A DNA stretch of 64,000 bases from Bin87 sp965203855 (GCA_965203855.1 CBDBDN010000008.1:310001-374000); one strand, 5' to 3'; numbered from the stretch's first letter, positions 45,326 through 54,075 are shown. Notes: generated by a model from the sequence alone, not told the origin. A program made the numbers and translations.

Positions 45326-45354
45326 AGAATATAGCATATCGCAATAATTGTCAA
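45326..45354 (-). promoter_or_regulatory. Strong promoter reading left into the candidate RNA
   Basis: Consensus -35 TTGACA (45354-45349), 17-bp spacer, -10 TATTCT (45331-45326). No start codon with SD follows; the next thing downstream is the structured region at 44958-45319. Confidence 0.6.
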
Positions 45355-45447
45355 GGGCCGCCGGACGGATTTTGCGGAGTTTTCCGGCGATTTAGGCGCA
45401 GTTGCGTTTCTCTGACGAAAGACCGTAGCCCGGCTGGCTGCGTACCC

Positions 45448-45546
45448 GGATTCCGGCTTGCGCCGGAATGACGGTTGAGGGGCGAAATGATGGGCAGGGG
45501 GTTGGAATGATGGGTAAGGGGGTTGAAACGACGGGTAGGGGGTTGG
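45448..45546. repeat. Palindromic repeat plus 21-bp imperfect tandem repeat
   Basis: Core copy at 45448-45474, then three degenerate units of the type GAATGATGGGTAGGGGGTTG (45484-45546). The remaining spacer up to 45600 holds nothing recognisable; a TAGAAT at 45602-45607 may be the -10 of the next gene. Confidence 0.75.
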
Positions 45547-45642
45547 TTGGAAATGCCGCCGTCAAAATGCGCCGCCCTTTATTCCGAATGCGGTACTAGG
45601 GTAGAATACCCGGCTAGTACGATGTCCAAGCAGGAGGATGCT

Positions 45643-46872
45643 ATGACGGGTAACGGCCGGCATAATGGCAGCGGTTTATCTCCCCAGCCGCGCCCGCCCA
45701 GCGTGTACGGCGCTGACGGCGTAACCATCATCGGAATGATTGGCGTCGTGCGCGAAGCGGCGGCCAACCGGGGCGCTACTCTCAGCCTATTCGGCGGCGG
45801 CATTAATCCGGGCGCCGAAGTTCCCGCCGGCGTTGACCCTGGCTACATCCTGGATTTCGCCCGCACTCACGAGGCTGCCGGGTTTGACCTGGTGCTTACC
45901 GGCTATTCATCGTCCACGCCGGACGGCTTTGAAGTGGCCGGCTATGCGGCGGCGCACACTTCCCGGCTTGGCTATCTAATCGCGCATCGGCCCGGTTTCG
46001 TGGCGCCTACTCTCGCCGCGCGCAAGGCTGCTACGCTGGATCAGCTTACCGGGGGCCGCATCGCCCTGCACATCATCACCGGCGGCAACGACCAAGAGCA
46101 GCGGCAGGACGGGGACTGGCTGGATCACGATGCCCGCTACCGCCGCACTGACGAATATCTGGGCATCCTGCGCCGCATCTGGACCGAAACCGAGCCGTTT
46201 GACCACGCTGGAGAATTCTATCGGCTGGAAAACGCTTACAGCCAGGCCCGCTGCTTGCAGCGTCCCCATGTGCCGCTCTTTTTCGGCGGCGCATCGGAAA
46301 CTGCGCTGGATGTCGGCAGCCGCCGCGCCGATCTGTTTGCGCTGTGGGGTGAACCCCGCGCCGCCATCGCCGAGCGTATTGCCGACATCCGACAGCGCAT
46401 CGCCAACGCCGGCGGCGATCCCGGCGCAATGCGGTTCAGCCTTTCCGCGCGTCCCATCCTGGCCGACACTGAGGAGAAAGCCTGGCAGCGCGCCGAAACG
46501 ATTCTGGCCCGAGTGCAGCAGGCCACCGCCGGCCGCATCACGCCCGGCGTGCCGACCCGTCCCCAGTCCGAAGGCGCCTGGCGGCTGCTGCGATTCGCCG
46601 CCCAAGGCAATGTCCACGATGAACGGCTCTGGATGCCCATTGCCGCCGCCAGCGGCGCCTCCGGCAGCACTACCTGCCTAGTGGGAACGCCGCGTCAGGT
46701 TGCGGATGCGCTGCTGGCCTACTATGACCTGGGCTGCTCGGCGTTCATCATTCGCGGATTTGACCCGCTGGCCGACGCCGCCGAATACGGGCGGGAGCTG
46801 ATTCCCCTGGTGCGCGCCGGCGTCGCTCGCCGCAATGCTGCGCTGGCCGCCGCCGCAACCGGACCGGAATAA
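45643..46872 (+). CDS. LLM-class flavin-dependent monooxygenase (alkanesulfonate monooxygenase-like)
   Basis: 409 residues. FDLVLTGYSSSTPDGFEVAGYAA, LIAHRPGFVAPTLAARKAATLDQLTGGR and HIITGGNDQEQ are typical of the SsuD/nitrilotriacetate monooxygenase branch of luciferase-like enzymes, which use FMNH2 from a reductase. The substrate is unknown, and no reductase is adjacent. ATG at 45643 behind AGGAGG; the upstream open frame contains the -10 and is rejected. Confidence 0.87.
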   Translation: MTGNGRHNGSGLSPQPRPPSVYGADGVTIIGMIGVVREAAANRGATLSLFGGGINPGAEVPAGVDPGYILDFARTHEAAGFDLVLTGYSSSTPDGFEVAGYAAAHTSRLGYLIAHRPGFVAPTLAARKAATLDQLTGGRIALHIITGGNDQEQRQDGDWLDHDARYRRTDEYLGILRRIWTETEPFDHAGEFYRLENAYSQARCLQRPHVPLFFGGASETALDVGSRRADLFALWGEPRAAIAERIADIRQRIANAGGDPGAMRFSLSARPILADTEEKAWQRAETILARVQQATAGRITPGVPTRPQSEGAWRLLRFAAQGNVHDERLWMPIAAASGASGSTTCLVGTPRQVADALLAYYDLGCSAFIIRGFDPLADAAEYGRELIPLVRAGVARRNAALAAAATGPE

Positions 46873-46986
46873 TGGACAAATTGCGGCAAAATGTTGATAA
46901 GTAACGCCATTTGTGATTAGATTACTGCGACTGGTCGGCCCGAAAGGAACACAGCCGGCAAAATCTTACGCAACAGGAGTACGGCT

Positions 46987-47544
46987 TTGGCTAATGTAAC
47001 ACTAACTATTGAGGGCGATACCGGCGAAGTAGTGGCCATGATCCGCGAAATGGCCGGCCGCGCCGCAAACGCCGGCGCTCCCGAACCGCCGCCGACTGTG
47101 GTGGCATCCGTAGCCGCCTCACCGGCGGCGTTGGAGTCCGCTGCCGAGGCGGCAGAGGCGCCGGCAACGACTACGGCTGCCGAGGATACGGCAACGGCGG
47201 CGCCGGAACCCGAGCCCGAACCGGCAGCCCCGATGGCCGAATGGAATGTCCGCTATGTCAACGCTTTCTGGCGCAATCTGTCCGACCGGGCGCAGGAAGC
47301 GATGCGGCGGGTTTCCCGTTCCCCCAACTATCGGCAGCGGCGCGCCCAGCTGATGCACACGCTCAACCTGTCCCAGCGGGAGCTTTCCGGCTCCCTGTCC
47401 AGCCAGGGCCACAGCCTCAACCGCCTCAAGCGCGGGCCGCGCGGCGTCGTGCTGCCCCGGCCGCTGTTTTACGACAAGGACGACGATATGTATGTCCTGG
47501 ACGCCAACTTCGCCAACGCAATGCGGGAAATCGGCATCAACTAG
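46987..47544 (+). CDS. Hypothetical protein with Ala/Pro/Glu linker
   Basis: 185 residues from a TTG behind AGGAG. A short N-terminal strand-helix (ANVTLTIEGDTGEVVAMIREM), a low-complexity linker rich in A, P and E (about 30-80), then a basic C-terminal domain (YVNAFWRNLSDRAQEAMRRV) ending PLFYDKDDDMYVLDANFANA. The C-terminal part could be a winged-helix or DNA-binding unit; no family is recognised. It stands alone and has a hairpin after its stop. Confidence 0.65.
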   Translation: MANVTLTIEGDTGEVVAMIREMAGRAANAGAPEPPPTVVASVAASPAALESAAEAAEAPATTTAAEDTATAAPEPEPEPAAPMAEWNVRYVNAFWRNLSDRAQEAMRRVSRSPNYRQRRAQLMHTLNLSQRELSGSLSSQGHSLNRLKRGPRGVVLPRPLFYDKDDDMYVLDANFANAMREIGIN

Positions 47545-47570
47545 CCGTCTGCTAGACGTCCGCAAAACTG

Positions 47571-47606
47571 ATGCCGCCGCTGGGCATGGTTGCCCGGCGG
47601 CGGCAT
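47571..47606. terminator. Hairpin between convergent genes
   Basis: ATGCCGCCGC and its complement around a near-perfect inner GGGCA/TGCCC stem and a four-base loop, in the 90-bp gap between convergent genes. No strong T run. A second pair, TAGACG/CGTCTA, flanks it. Confidence 0.5.
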
Positions 47607-47634
47607 AACCGGCGCGCCCGGCGTTTAGAGGCGT

Positions 47635-48429
47635 CTAAAAATGGACGCCTTTGCCGCCGCCGCCATCCACCGCAATGGTCTGCCCGGTGATGGCCGACGC
47701 CAGGTCGGAGCAGAGGAACGCCGCCAGGTTGGCAATGTCCTGCGGCTCAATCATCCGCCCGATGGGGATTTCGGCGACGGACTGCGCCAGTTCCTGCTCC
47801 GGGGTAACGCCGGCGCGGGCGGCGCGCTCGGCGACCAGCCCCATATAGCGCTCGGTGCGAGTGCTGCCCGGATGGATGCAGTTGACCAGGATGCCGTCGG
47901 CGGCCACATCGTCGGCCAGCGCCTTGGAGTAGTTGGACATCGCCGAATTGGTAACCCCGGAACCGGGGTTGGTAGGGCTGGAATTGCGCGCCGCCATCCC
48001 GCCAATGTTGATGATGCGCCCGCCGCCGGCCGCCGTCATATGCGGAATGCATTCGCGGGCGCAGCGAATGTAGCCCATTATCTTGGTGGTAATGTGGTTC
48101 AGGATGACATCATCCGGGATGCGGCTGGCGCGGTCGCTGGTGCTGTTCACGGCATTGTTCACCAGAATATCCAGCCGGCCCAGGCCGGCGGCAGCGTCCC
48201 GCACCAGAGCGACGATTTCATCCGGGTCAGTCATATCGGCGCGGATCGCGATGACTTTGGCGCCGGTAGCGTCTCCGATTTCAGCGGCGGCGGAGTGGAG
48301 CGCATCCGCGCCGCGCGCGCAGATGGCCACAGCGCAGCCCTCGGACGCCAGCGCATAAGCGGTAGCCTTGCCGATGCCGCGGCTGCCCCCGGTAACCAGC
48401 GCAGCCTTGCCTTCCAATCCTGGCAGCAT
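47635..48429 (-). CDS. Short-chain dehydrogenase/reductase
   Basis: 264 residues. TGGSRGIGKATA nucleotide-binding motif, DILVNNA, and SNYSKALADD with the catalytic Tyr and Lys; the C terminus ITGQTIAVDGGGGKG is classical. Reversible NAD(P)-dependent oxidation of a hydroxyl group; substrate unknown. Confidence 0.9.
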   Translation of the reverse strand: MLPGLEGKAALVTGGSRGIGKATAYALASEGCAVAICARGADALHSAAAEIGDATGAKVIAIRADMTDPDEIVALVRDAAAGLGRLDILVNNAVNSTSDRASRIPDDVILNHITTKIMGYIRCARECIPHMTAAGGGRIINIGGMAARNSSPTNPGSGVTNSAMSNYSKALADDVAADGILVNCIHPGSTRTERYMGLVAERAARAGVTPEQELAQSVAEIPIGRMIEPQDIANLAAFLCSDLASAITGQTIAVDGGGGKGVHF

Positions 48430-48494
48430 ATTTCTACTCCTGTCCTGATTTGAGGGGAACGGCGCCGGCGCGACGCCCCAAAAGGGATGGTTGA

Positions 48495-49250
48495 CTATTC
48501 GCCGGCGGCGCGGCCGTTGCCATTGCGGTTGCCGCCGCCGTTACGCTGCTGCGCCAGCTGCACGATGGTATCCAGCATAGCCTGCTGTATCGACATGAGC
48601 TGACGGCGCTCCTCCTGTTCCGCCTGGCGACGCTGCTCCTCGATTTGCAGGCGCTGCCCCTCGGCTTGCCGGCGTTGCTCCTCAGCTTGGCGATACTGTT
48701 CTACAAAGCGGTGAAACTCGGCACGCAGTTCGTCATGCCGATCATCAACCTGTGTTTGCCGCGCCGCGCGGTCCTTTTCGAGCTCCTGCTCGACCTGCGT
48801 TTTCCACGCACCGCGCTCCTGCTCGATCCGCGTTTTCCACGCATCGCGCTCCTGCTCAGCCTGCGTGTGCCGCGCCGCGCGCTCTTTTTCCAGCTCCTGC
48901 TCGGCCCGCTGCCGGGCTTCGCGTTCTTGCCGCAGCATATCTTTCAGCATATAGGTATCGAAGCCTCCTTTCAGGGTGGCTACTGCGATGCCGGCGCCGC
49001 CGGCCAGTACCAGGATTTCGGCGTTGATGTACCGGGCGAGCCAGCCCCCGTTGCACAGGCCGGCCGCTACATTATCCGGCGTACAAGGCGGTTTCGTAAA
49101 GTACCAGACTACCCAAATTGTGAGGGCGGTGGCAACGCCAAGCATCATGCCGCCGCGCCAGGGTTCCGTTGCGTTGTTCCACCGCTGCCAGACGCGTCGG
49201 GGGAACGGCATTCGCGCTGGCGGTTCATCGCTGTTTGGAAGGACGGCCAT
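48495..49250 (-). CDS. Membrane-anchored coiled-coil protein
   Basis: 251 residues. Two membrane helices (about 34-50 MMLGVATALTIWVVWYF and 75-95) are followed by a long Glu/Gln/Arg-rich coiled coil (about 105-225) with repeated AEQER and WKT-QVEQE units, then a Gly/Asn-rich tail. No family is recognised. Its ATG shares one base with the TGA of the MmgE/PrpD gene, so it is co-translated with it, an unexpected partner. Confidence 0.65.
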   Translation of the reverse strand: MAVLPNSDEPPARMPFPRRVWQRWNNATEPWRGGMMLGVATALTIWVVWYFTKPPCTPDNVAAGLCNGGWLARYINAEILVLAGGAGIAVATLKGGFDTYMLKDMLRQEREARQRAEQELEKERAARHTQAEQERDAWKTRIEQERGAWKTQVEQELEKDRAARQTQVDDRHDELRAEFHRFVEQYRQAEEQRRQAEGQRLQIEEQRRQAEQEERRQLMSIQQAMLDTIVQLAQQRNGGGNRNGNGRAAGE

Positions 49251-50671
49251 CACTGCGCCTCGGGCGTAGCGGCTTGCAGCAGCTCCCCAAGATCGCCGGC
49301 GTCCAGGATGCCCCGCACGGCGGACACAATGCCTTCCAGCCGGTCATCAGGCCAGGCGATGGCCGGGAACAGCGGGCGCAGCCGTGCGATTTCGGTATCC
49401 AGTCCCCATGCCAGTTCGCCGCCCTGATATTCGCCCCGATAGGCGTTGTCGCCGGCCGTTTCAATAGTGATGCGCGGCGCGAAAGCCGGCCGGTCTTTAT
49501 GGCCCACGGTCTGCACCTTTGACATCAGTTGCAGGACGGCGTCGTGATTTTCGGCGCCGGCGGCAGCGGCGTCATCGCCAGGATCAATGCGCGTGCGTAG
49601 CGGCGGATACGCCCCGTTGACGGCTACATAGGCGGCGAAGTAATGGGTGCTGCCGATGACTGCCTGCCCCCGGGATGCGTTGGGGAACGCCGGCGACGGA
49701 TACAGCGTTTCCAGCCAGTTCAGATCAATGACGATGCGCTCAATATCGCCAATCGGCAGGTCGTGGGCGCTTCTGATGTCGGCCATCAGGTCAATGACCG
49801 GGCAGTTGTAGCCGGCGGTGGGGTACATTTTGAGGACGGTATGCAGCAGTTCCCAGCGTTCCCCCAACGCGGCGGTAACCGGGGCGAAGTCAACCTGCTG
49901 CGGCCCGGTGAACACATACGACAGTTCGCCGCGATTGTTGCCGGTAAAAGCGTTGTAGAAACCGGCGGGGCCTTCCAAAGCTTCCTCAGAGCCGCGCACA
50001 TCCTCCCGAGCCAGCAGCGCCGCCATAATTCCGCTGCGGGTAGATTGCGGTTCGTGGAACATCATTTCCCGACCGCCGGAACGGGGGCCTTCGTTGGTGC
50101 CGGCGGTGAAAGTGCTGGCCAGGGCGATGGCGGTAACCATCTGGTCCTCGGTAAGACCCAGCAGCTTGCCGGCGGCGACCGCTGCGCCCAGCGTGCCGTA
50201 GATGGGGCTGGAGCGAAACCCCCGCGCCTGCGTGGACGCAATAAAATCGCCGGCGATGCGCGACTGCACTTCATAGCCGGCCGCCATCGCCGTTATCAAA
50301 TCGGCGCCCGTCTTGCCGCCCAGCTGCGCCGACGCCAGCGCGGCCGGAATGACGCACGGGCCGGGATGGGTTAGCATCCGGTAGGAATCAGCCTGGTTGG
50401 TGGCGTGCATCAGCTTGCTGTTGGCGAAAGCGGCGCCGCAGCGGGTAGCGCGTCCGCCGTTGCCCAGAATAGTGGCGCCGGCCGGCGAACTTTCCTCGGA
50501 CAACGCCAGGTCAACCGCCGCCTTGCCGTGATGCGTGCCGGCGCCGATGATGGCAACCACTGCGGCGTGCAGCAGCGAGGTCTGCATCTTGTCCACGACG
50601 GCCGGCGGCAAATCGGCGGCGTTGAGATTGACGGCCCAGCGGGCCAGCAGGCGGGAAAGGGAATCAGGCAT
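49250..50671 (-). CDS. MmgE/PrpD family protein
   Basis: 473 residues. The N-terminal helical domain (HAAVVAIIGAGTHHGKAAVDLAL, FANSKLMHATNQADSY) and the later GGREMMFHE and KMYPTAGYNC match the family, which includes 2-methylcitrate dehydratase and cis-aconitate decarboxylase. The true substrate is unknown. It is followed by the membrane coiled-coil gene with overlapping stop and start. Confidence 0.87.
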   Translation of the reverse strand: MPDSLSRLLARWAVNLNAADLPPAVVDKMQTSLLHAAVVAIIGAGTHHGKAAVDLALSEESSPAGATILGNGGRATRCGAAFANSKLMHATNQADSYRMLTHPGPCVIPAALASAQLGGKTGADLITAMAAGYEVQSRIAGDFIASTQARGFRSSPIYGTLGAAVAAGKLLGLTEDQMVTAIALASTFTAGTNEGPRSGGREMMFHEPQSTRSGIMAALLAREDVRGSEEALEGPAGFYNAFTGNNRGELSYVFTGPQQVDFAPVTAALGERWELLHTVLKMYPTAGYNCPVIDLMADIRSAHDLPIGDIERIVIDLNWLETLYPSPAFPNASRGQAVIGSTHYFAAYVAVNGAYPPLRTRIDPGDDAAAAGAENHDAVLQLMSKVQTVGHKDRPAFAPRITIETAGDNAYRGEYQGGELAWGLDTEIARLRPLFPAIAWPDDRLEGIVSAVRGILDAGDLGELLQAATPEAQ

Positions 50672-50725
50672 AAGGCAAAATCCTTGTTTGGAGTAGGCGC
50701 GACGCGCGCCGGCATACGGACGAAT

Positions 50726-50947
50726 TTAGTCCCAATCGCGCAGAAATCCGCGCCGGACTATCTTGCTGACTATCAGCGACAGGACGCCGGTGAGGAACCG
50801 CGCAGCCACGACAAGCTCCAGGCCATCCCAGACGAAGCCTGTCGCCAGCGCCGCATCGGCCACTGAGTCCCCCGTCGGCAAGAGCGGCTGTATCCATTCC
50901 CAGAGCAGATCCGAAGTCGGGAAAATTGCCGGCAGCGGCGCTTTGCT
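50726..50947 (-). other. Orphan open frame, possible remnant of a small membrane protein
   Basis: Directly after the hydrolase stop the same frame stays open for about 73 codons and reads like real protein: LPAIFPTSDLLWEWIQPLLP, then FVWDGLELVVAARFLTGVLS and IVRRGFLRDWD before TAA. There is no ATG; only TTG or GTG starts internal to the stretch and no SD. It could be a decayed gene or use an unusual start. Confidence 0.3.
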
Positions 50948-51742
50948 TTACTCCAGGCTGCGGGCAAAATCCAGCCAGACGCGGGCGCACGGCACCGGCA
51001 GGATGTGCTGCACGAACCCGGATACCCCGGGAAACACGACGGCACGCCCGTTAGGAAAAACCTCCGCGGCGGCGCGGAAATCGCCCAGCACTTCCTCGCG
51101 CAGCGCGGCGGCGGCGATAATCAGCGTCGGCGTCTGCACCTCTTTGAGCAGCGGACGCAAATCGCCGGACGCCTGAGCCTGAAAGCCGGCTACCACATGG
51201 GGCGCAGTGGCTTTCATCTGCGCGGCGTACCACCGCGTATAAGCCGGGTCAACTATCTGCGGATCCAGCCGGCGCCCGATGCTGTTTTCTACCCAGGCGC
51301 CGATGCCTTCGTTCTCAATCTGCACCGCCGACTGGGCATGATGAGCATCGTTGAAACTGGTAGGCGAAGTGCAGGCGGTAAGAGACAGCAGGCGTTCCTG
51401 ATGCAGCGTAGCATACCGCATCGCAATGCTGCCGCCGACAGTTTCGCCAATCAGATGAAACCGTTCCAGCCCCAGCTGGTCCACGAACTCGGCCAAGTCG
51501 CCGGCGAAATTATCTACCGACCAAGGGTAGCCCGGCGCCGGCACATCCGACTGCCCCATTCCCCGCATATCCAGTCGGATGACCCGGTAATGCCGGGCGA
51601 TGATCGGCACCCAGCCGAACCAGAGCTTATGATTCTTGGCCATTCCGTGGTGCATTACCACGGTTTCCGGCTGCGTCCAAGGATCGGTGAAGTCGTCGAT
51701 GGTATAGAACAGCTCGCAGCCGTCATTCAATCGCAGTTTCAT
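50948..51742 (-). CDS. Alpha/beta hydrolase with Thr in the nucleophile elbow
   Basis: 264 residues. VVMHHGMAKNHKLWFGWVP (oxyanion region), RLDMRGMGQSD, and LIGETVGGSIAMRYA, where the GxSxG elbow reads G-E-T-V-G. The final His is in SGFVQHILP. It resembles 3-oxoadipate enol-lactonase-type hydrolases. Replacement of Ser by Thr could lower or change activity. Start 51742 is chosen because GGAGGT lies 13 bases upstream; ATG 51763 is the alternative. The adjacent carboxymuconolactone decarboxylase-like gene supports a role in aromatic-type breakdown. Confidence 0.78.
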   Translation of the reverse strand: MKLRLNDGCELFYTIDDFTDPWTQPETVVMHHGMAKNHKLWFGWVPIIARHYRVIRLDMRGMGQSDVPAPGYPWSVDNFAGDLAEFVDQLGLERFHLIGETVGGSIAMRYATLHQERLLSLTACTSPTSFNDAHHAQSAVQIENEGIGAWVENSIGRRLDPQIVDPAYTRWYAAQMKATAPHVVAGFQAQASGDLRPLLKEVQTPTLIIAAAALREEVLGDFRAAAEVFPNGRAVVFPGVSGFVQHILPVPCARVWLDFARSLE

Positions 51743-51821
51743 CGGGTTGCCGCTGACCTCCATCCATCATTGAGAGACCGGATCCATCACTGAGAGACCG
51801 GCCGTCATTGAGAGACCGCCG

Positions 51822-52616
51822 CTACTCAATGCCCAGTTCGTTGAAAACGGAGCGGGCGATACGCATTGAGGTGCGCGCGCTGATGTAGCCGCCGTACATT
51901 GAGAGGTGAATGAAAATCTCCATAACCTCAGCCGGAGTCAATCCAACGCCGATGGCGCCGCGGATGCGCCGTCGCATCTGGTTGTCGTACACGCCCATGC
52001 TGGCCAGGGCCGACAGCGAAATGATGGCCCGCTCCTTGTCGTCCAGCAGCGAGCGGCTGTAAATGGCGCCCCAGTTGTATTCGTCAATGATCCGTTCCAA
52101 CTGGTTTTCGGGCGATTCCGGGTCGGTGCTGGTGGCCTGGATGCCGCCCATATGATGGCGATGTATTTCCTGCCCCAAGGCGTGCAGTTCGTCCATATGG
52201 CGGTTGGGGTCGTACTCCAGCGCCGGCTCAAACTCAATGCCCTGTTCCTCGTAGATGTCCTTGGTCAGCCGCAGCGCGGATTCCACGGCCGGCACGCCAA
52301 TGTAAAAGGTGGACTGGATAAAGATTTCCACCACCTGGTTGGGCGTAAGGCCGACGTTAAGCGCGCGGATGATATGGCGGCGCAGCAGGTTCAGTTCTCC
52401 CTGCGTCATCAGGGCCGAGATGGTGGCGAGGCAGCGCTGTTTGAGATCCAGGCCGGGCCGCGTCCAAATGGTGCCGAACAGCGCTTCGTCGATGATGCGT
52501 TTCAGGTCAGGCGCCAGCTGGTCCACGCCGGGTAGGGCGTAGTGGGTAGTGTCCCCTTTCGCCATCAGCCCGCGCATATGCCGGCCGGCCTGCAAGCGGT
52601 CGTTGGGAGTAGTCAA
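51822..52616 (-). CDS. Carboxymuconolactone decarboxylase family protein, two CMD repeats
   Basis: 264 residues with two AhpD-like CMD modules: LKQRCLATISALMTQGELNL with GLTPNQVVEIFIQ, then KERAIISLSALASMGVYDNQ with GLTPAEVMEIFIH. The CxxC of the AhpD peroxidase type is absent, so a decarboxylase-like role is more likely. TTG start behind GGAGG. Next to an alpha/beta hydrolase on the same strand. The 80-bp gap contains three copies of a CATTGAGAGACCGG-type repeat. Confidence 0.85.
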   Translation of the reverse strand: MTTPNDRLQAGRHMRGLMAKGDTTHYALPGVDQLAPDLKRIIDEALFGTIWTRPGLDLKQRCLATISALMTQGELNLLRRHIIRALNVGLTPNQVVEIFIQSTFYIGVPAVESALRLTKDIYEEQGIEFEPALEYDPNRHMDELHALGQEIHRHHMGGIQATSTDPESPENQLERIIDEYNWGAIYSRSLLDDKERAIISLSALASMGVYDNQMRRRIRGAIGVGLTPAEVMEIFIHLSMYGGYISARTSMRIARSVFNELGIE

Positions 52617-52773
52617 GGCGTATCCTCCTCAATGGGCATAAGGACGAACCGGCAGTTCGTCGGCCTTGGTATCAGCGTATGGTGCGAAACGGATTATAGC
52701 ACAGCGCAACGCGGCGGCGGTTCGGAACCCGTACCCGTCCGCCGCTTCCGTCATACCCGGCCCGGTTGCCGCC

Positions 52774-53718
52774 CTAACCGGCCTGCGCCATCACTTCGCC
52801 GGCGAACCAGTCCAGCCGTTCCAGGGCCTGGCTCAGATCGCTGCCCCGGATGTCAAAAATGATGTGCGAAACGCCGACTTCGCTGTAAGTGTGCACATCC
52901 TCCAGGATGGCGTCCGTAGAACCGGAGAAACGGCGGCGCGGCCCGCTCTGCATCGCCGCCGGGTCGTACAGCGGCGCTTTCATTGACACCGACAGCGACG
53001 CCGGGTCGCGCCCGGCCTGCTCAGCGTAGCGGTTGAGCGTTACCAGGTCGCCGGCCAGTTCCTCCGGCTCCAGGGCTGCCGCCGGAATGGCGCCTACGGG
53101 ATGCCAGCCATCGCCCAGAGTAGCGGCGCGGCGGATGGCCGGACGGCTTTGCCCACCAACCCAGATGGGCGGATGCGGCTTTTGCACCGGCTGCGGCAGA
53201 AACTGAATGCCGGAGATTTGCACATATTTGCCGTTGAATTCCGGGTTCGGATTAGTCCACAGCTCTTTGTAGGCCCGCAGGTATTCGTCGGTAACGGCGC
53301 CGCGCTCCGCGAATGGCGGCGTCCCCAGAGCCTCAAACTCCTCCTCCATCCAGCCGACGCCGACGCCCAGAATCAGCCGTCCCTGCGACAGCACATCCAG
53401 CGTCGCCAGTATCTTGGCCGCCAGGATAGGCGGGCGATAGGGAACAATCATCACGCTCGGCACCATGCGAATCCGCTCGGTTACGCCGGCCAGATAGGTA
53501 AGCAGGGTCAGCTGCTCAAAGTATTCCCCGCTTGCGCCGGTGGGGAATTCGCCGCCGACCGTGTAGGGATACGGCGAATCAATCCGGCTGGGCACCAGGA
53601 TATGGTCGCCGGCCACCATACAATAGTAGCCGAGACGGTCGCCGGCTTGGGCAATTTGCGCCAATGGGCCGGGCTGGGCGTTGGGGCCATGGTTAGGCAG
53701 GTAAAATCCGAACTGCAT
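52774..53718 (-). CDS. LLM-class F420-dependent oxidoreductase
   Basis: 314 residues. MQFGFYLPNHGPNAQPG, MVAGDHILVPSRIDSPYPY, TLDVLSQGRLILGVGVGWMEEEFEALG and PPIWVGGQSRPAIRRAA fit the TIGR03619 F420-dependent branch. The substrate is unknown. ATG at 53718; the frame is open upstream into the small membrane protein gene. Confidence 0.88.
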   Translation of the reverse strand: MQFGFYLPNHGPNAQPGPLAQIAQAGDRLGYYCMVAGDHILVPSRIDSPYPYTVGGEFPTGASGEYFEQLTLLTYLAGVTERIRMVPSVMIVPYRPPILAAKILATLDVLSQGRLILGVGVGWMEEEFEALGTPPFAERGAVTDEYLRAYKELWTNPNPEFNGKYVQISGIQFLPQPVQKPHPPIWVGGQSRPAIRRAATLGDGWHPVGAIPAAALEPEELAGDLVTLNRYAEQAGRDPASLSVSMKAPLYDPAAMQSGPRRRFSGSTDAILEDVHTYSEVGVSHIIFDIRGSDLSQALERLDWFAGEVMAQAG

Positions 53719-53759
53719 TGCAGACTCCTGAAAGCGTAAATTTGCGTCGGGCGGTGAGG

Positions 53760-53882
53760 TCAACCGATTGAGCACTCGCCGAAGCCGAAAACCACGGCGA
53801 TGATGGCCAAAATGACAATCACGCCGATGCCGATAACGACGCAGCCGCAGCTGCGCCCAATGGAAGGAAAACAACCGGGCAT
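53760..53882 (-). CDS. Small membrane protein with GRSCGC motif (copy A)
   Basis: 40 residues: MPGCFPSIG, then RSCGCVV, then a transmembrane helix (IGIGVIVILAIIAVVFGFG). ATG at 53882 behind GAGGAACG. It shares SIGRSCGCVVIGIGVI-type sequence and the same ribosome-binding region with the 34-residue protein at 54167-54271, so the two are paralogues and probably real genes. Function unknown. The Cys pair beside a membrane helix could bind metal or be lipidated; both are guesses. Confidence 0.6.
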   Translation of the reverse strand: MPGCFPSIGRSCGCVVIGIGVIVILAIIAVVFGFGECSIG

Positions 53883-53915
53883 AATCGTTCCTCACTTTCG
53901 TATGTCGTTAGCGGT

Positions 53916-54000
53916 AGCGTTTCCAATTAAGTGGTTGCGGGCGTGGATTCCGGCTTTCGCCGGAATGACGGAAAATTAAACCGCCTGATTTGGAAACGCT
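53916..54000. mobile_element. MITE-like palindromic element with 11-bp terminal inverted repeats
   Basis: 85 bp bounded by AGCGTTTCCAA (53916-53926) and TTGGAAACGCT (53990-54000), with the common palindrome core (53945-53971) in the centre. Half copies of the same ends occur at 36081-36105, 56241-56280 and 59485-59511. No coding capacity, so it would need a transposase in trans. Target duplication is not evident. Confidence 0.7.
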
Positions 54001-54029
54001 GTCGTCGTTGGGCCGGGGACGCCGGGCGG

Positions 54030-54075
54030 GCCGGGCGGCTGTTATAATAGCGCAGCCCGGCGGTTGCGCTCAACC
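54030..54075 (+). promoter_or_regulatory. 46-bp repeated promoter region, copy 1
   Basis: Identical over 46 bp to 54394-54439. It contains an extended -10, TGTTATAAT (TATAAT at 54043-54048), flanked by GC arms. No plus-strand gene follows this copy; downstream lies the opposing small membrane protein B. Confidence 0.6.

Noticed and set aside
44970..45347. Plus-strand open frame of 125 codons
   Set aside because: No SD, no family features, and the region is better explained by stems of a minus-strand RNA.
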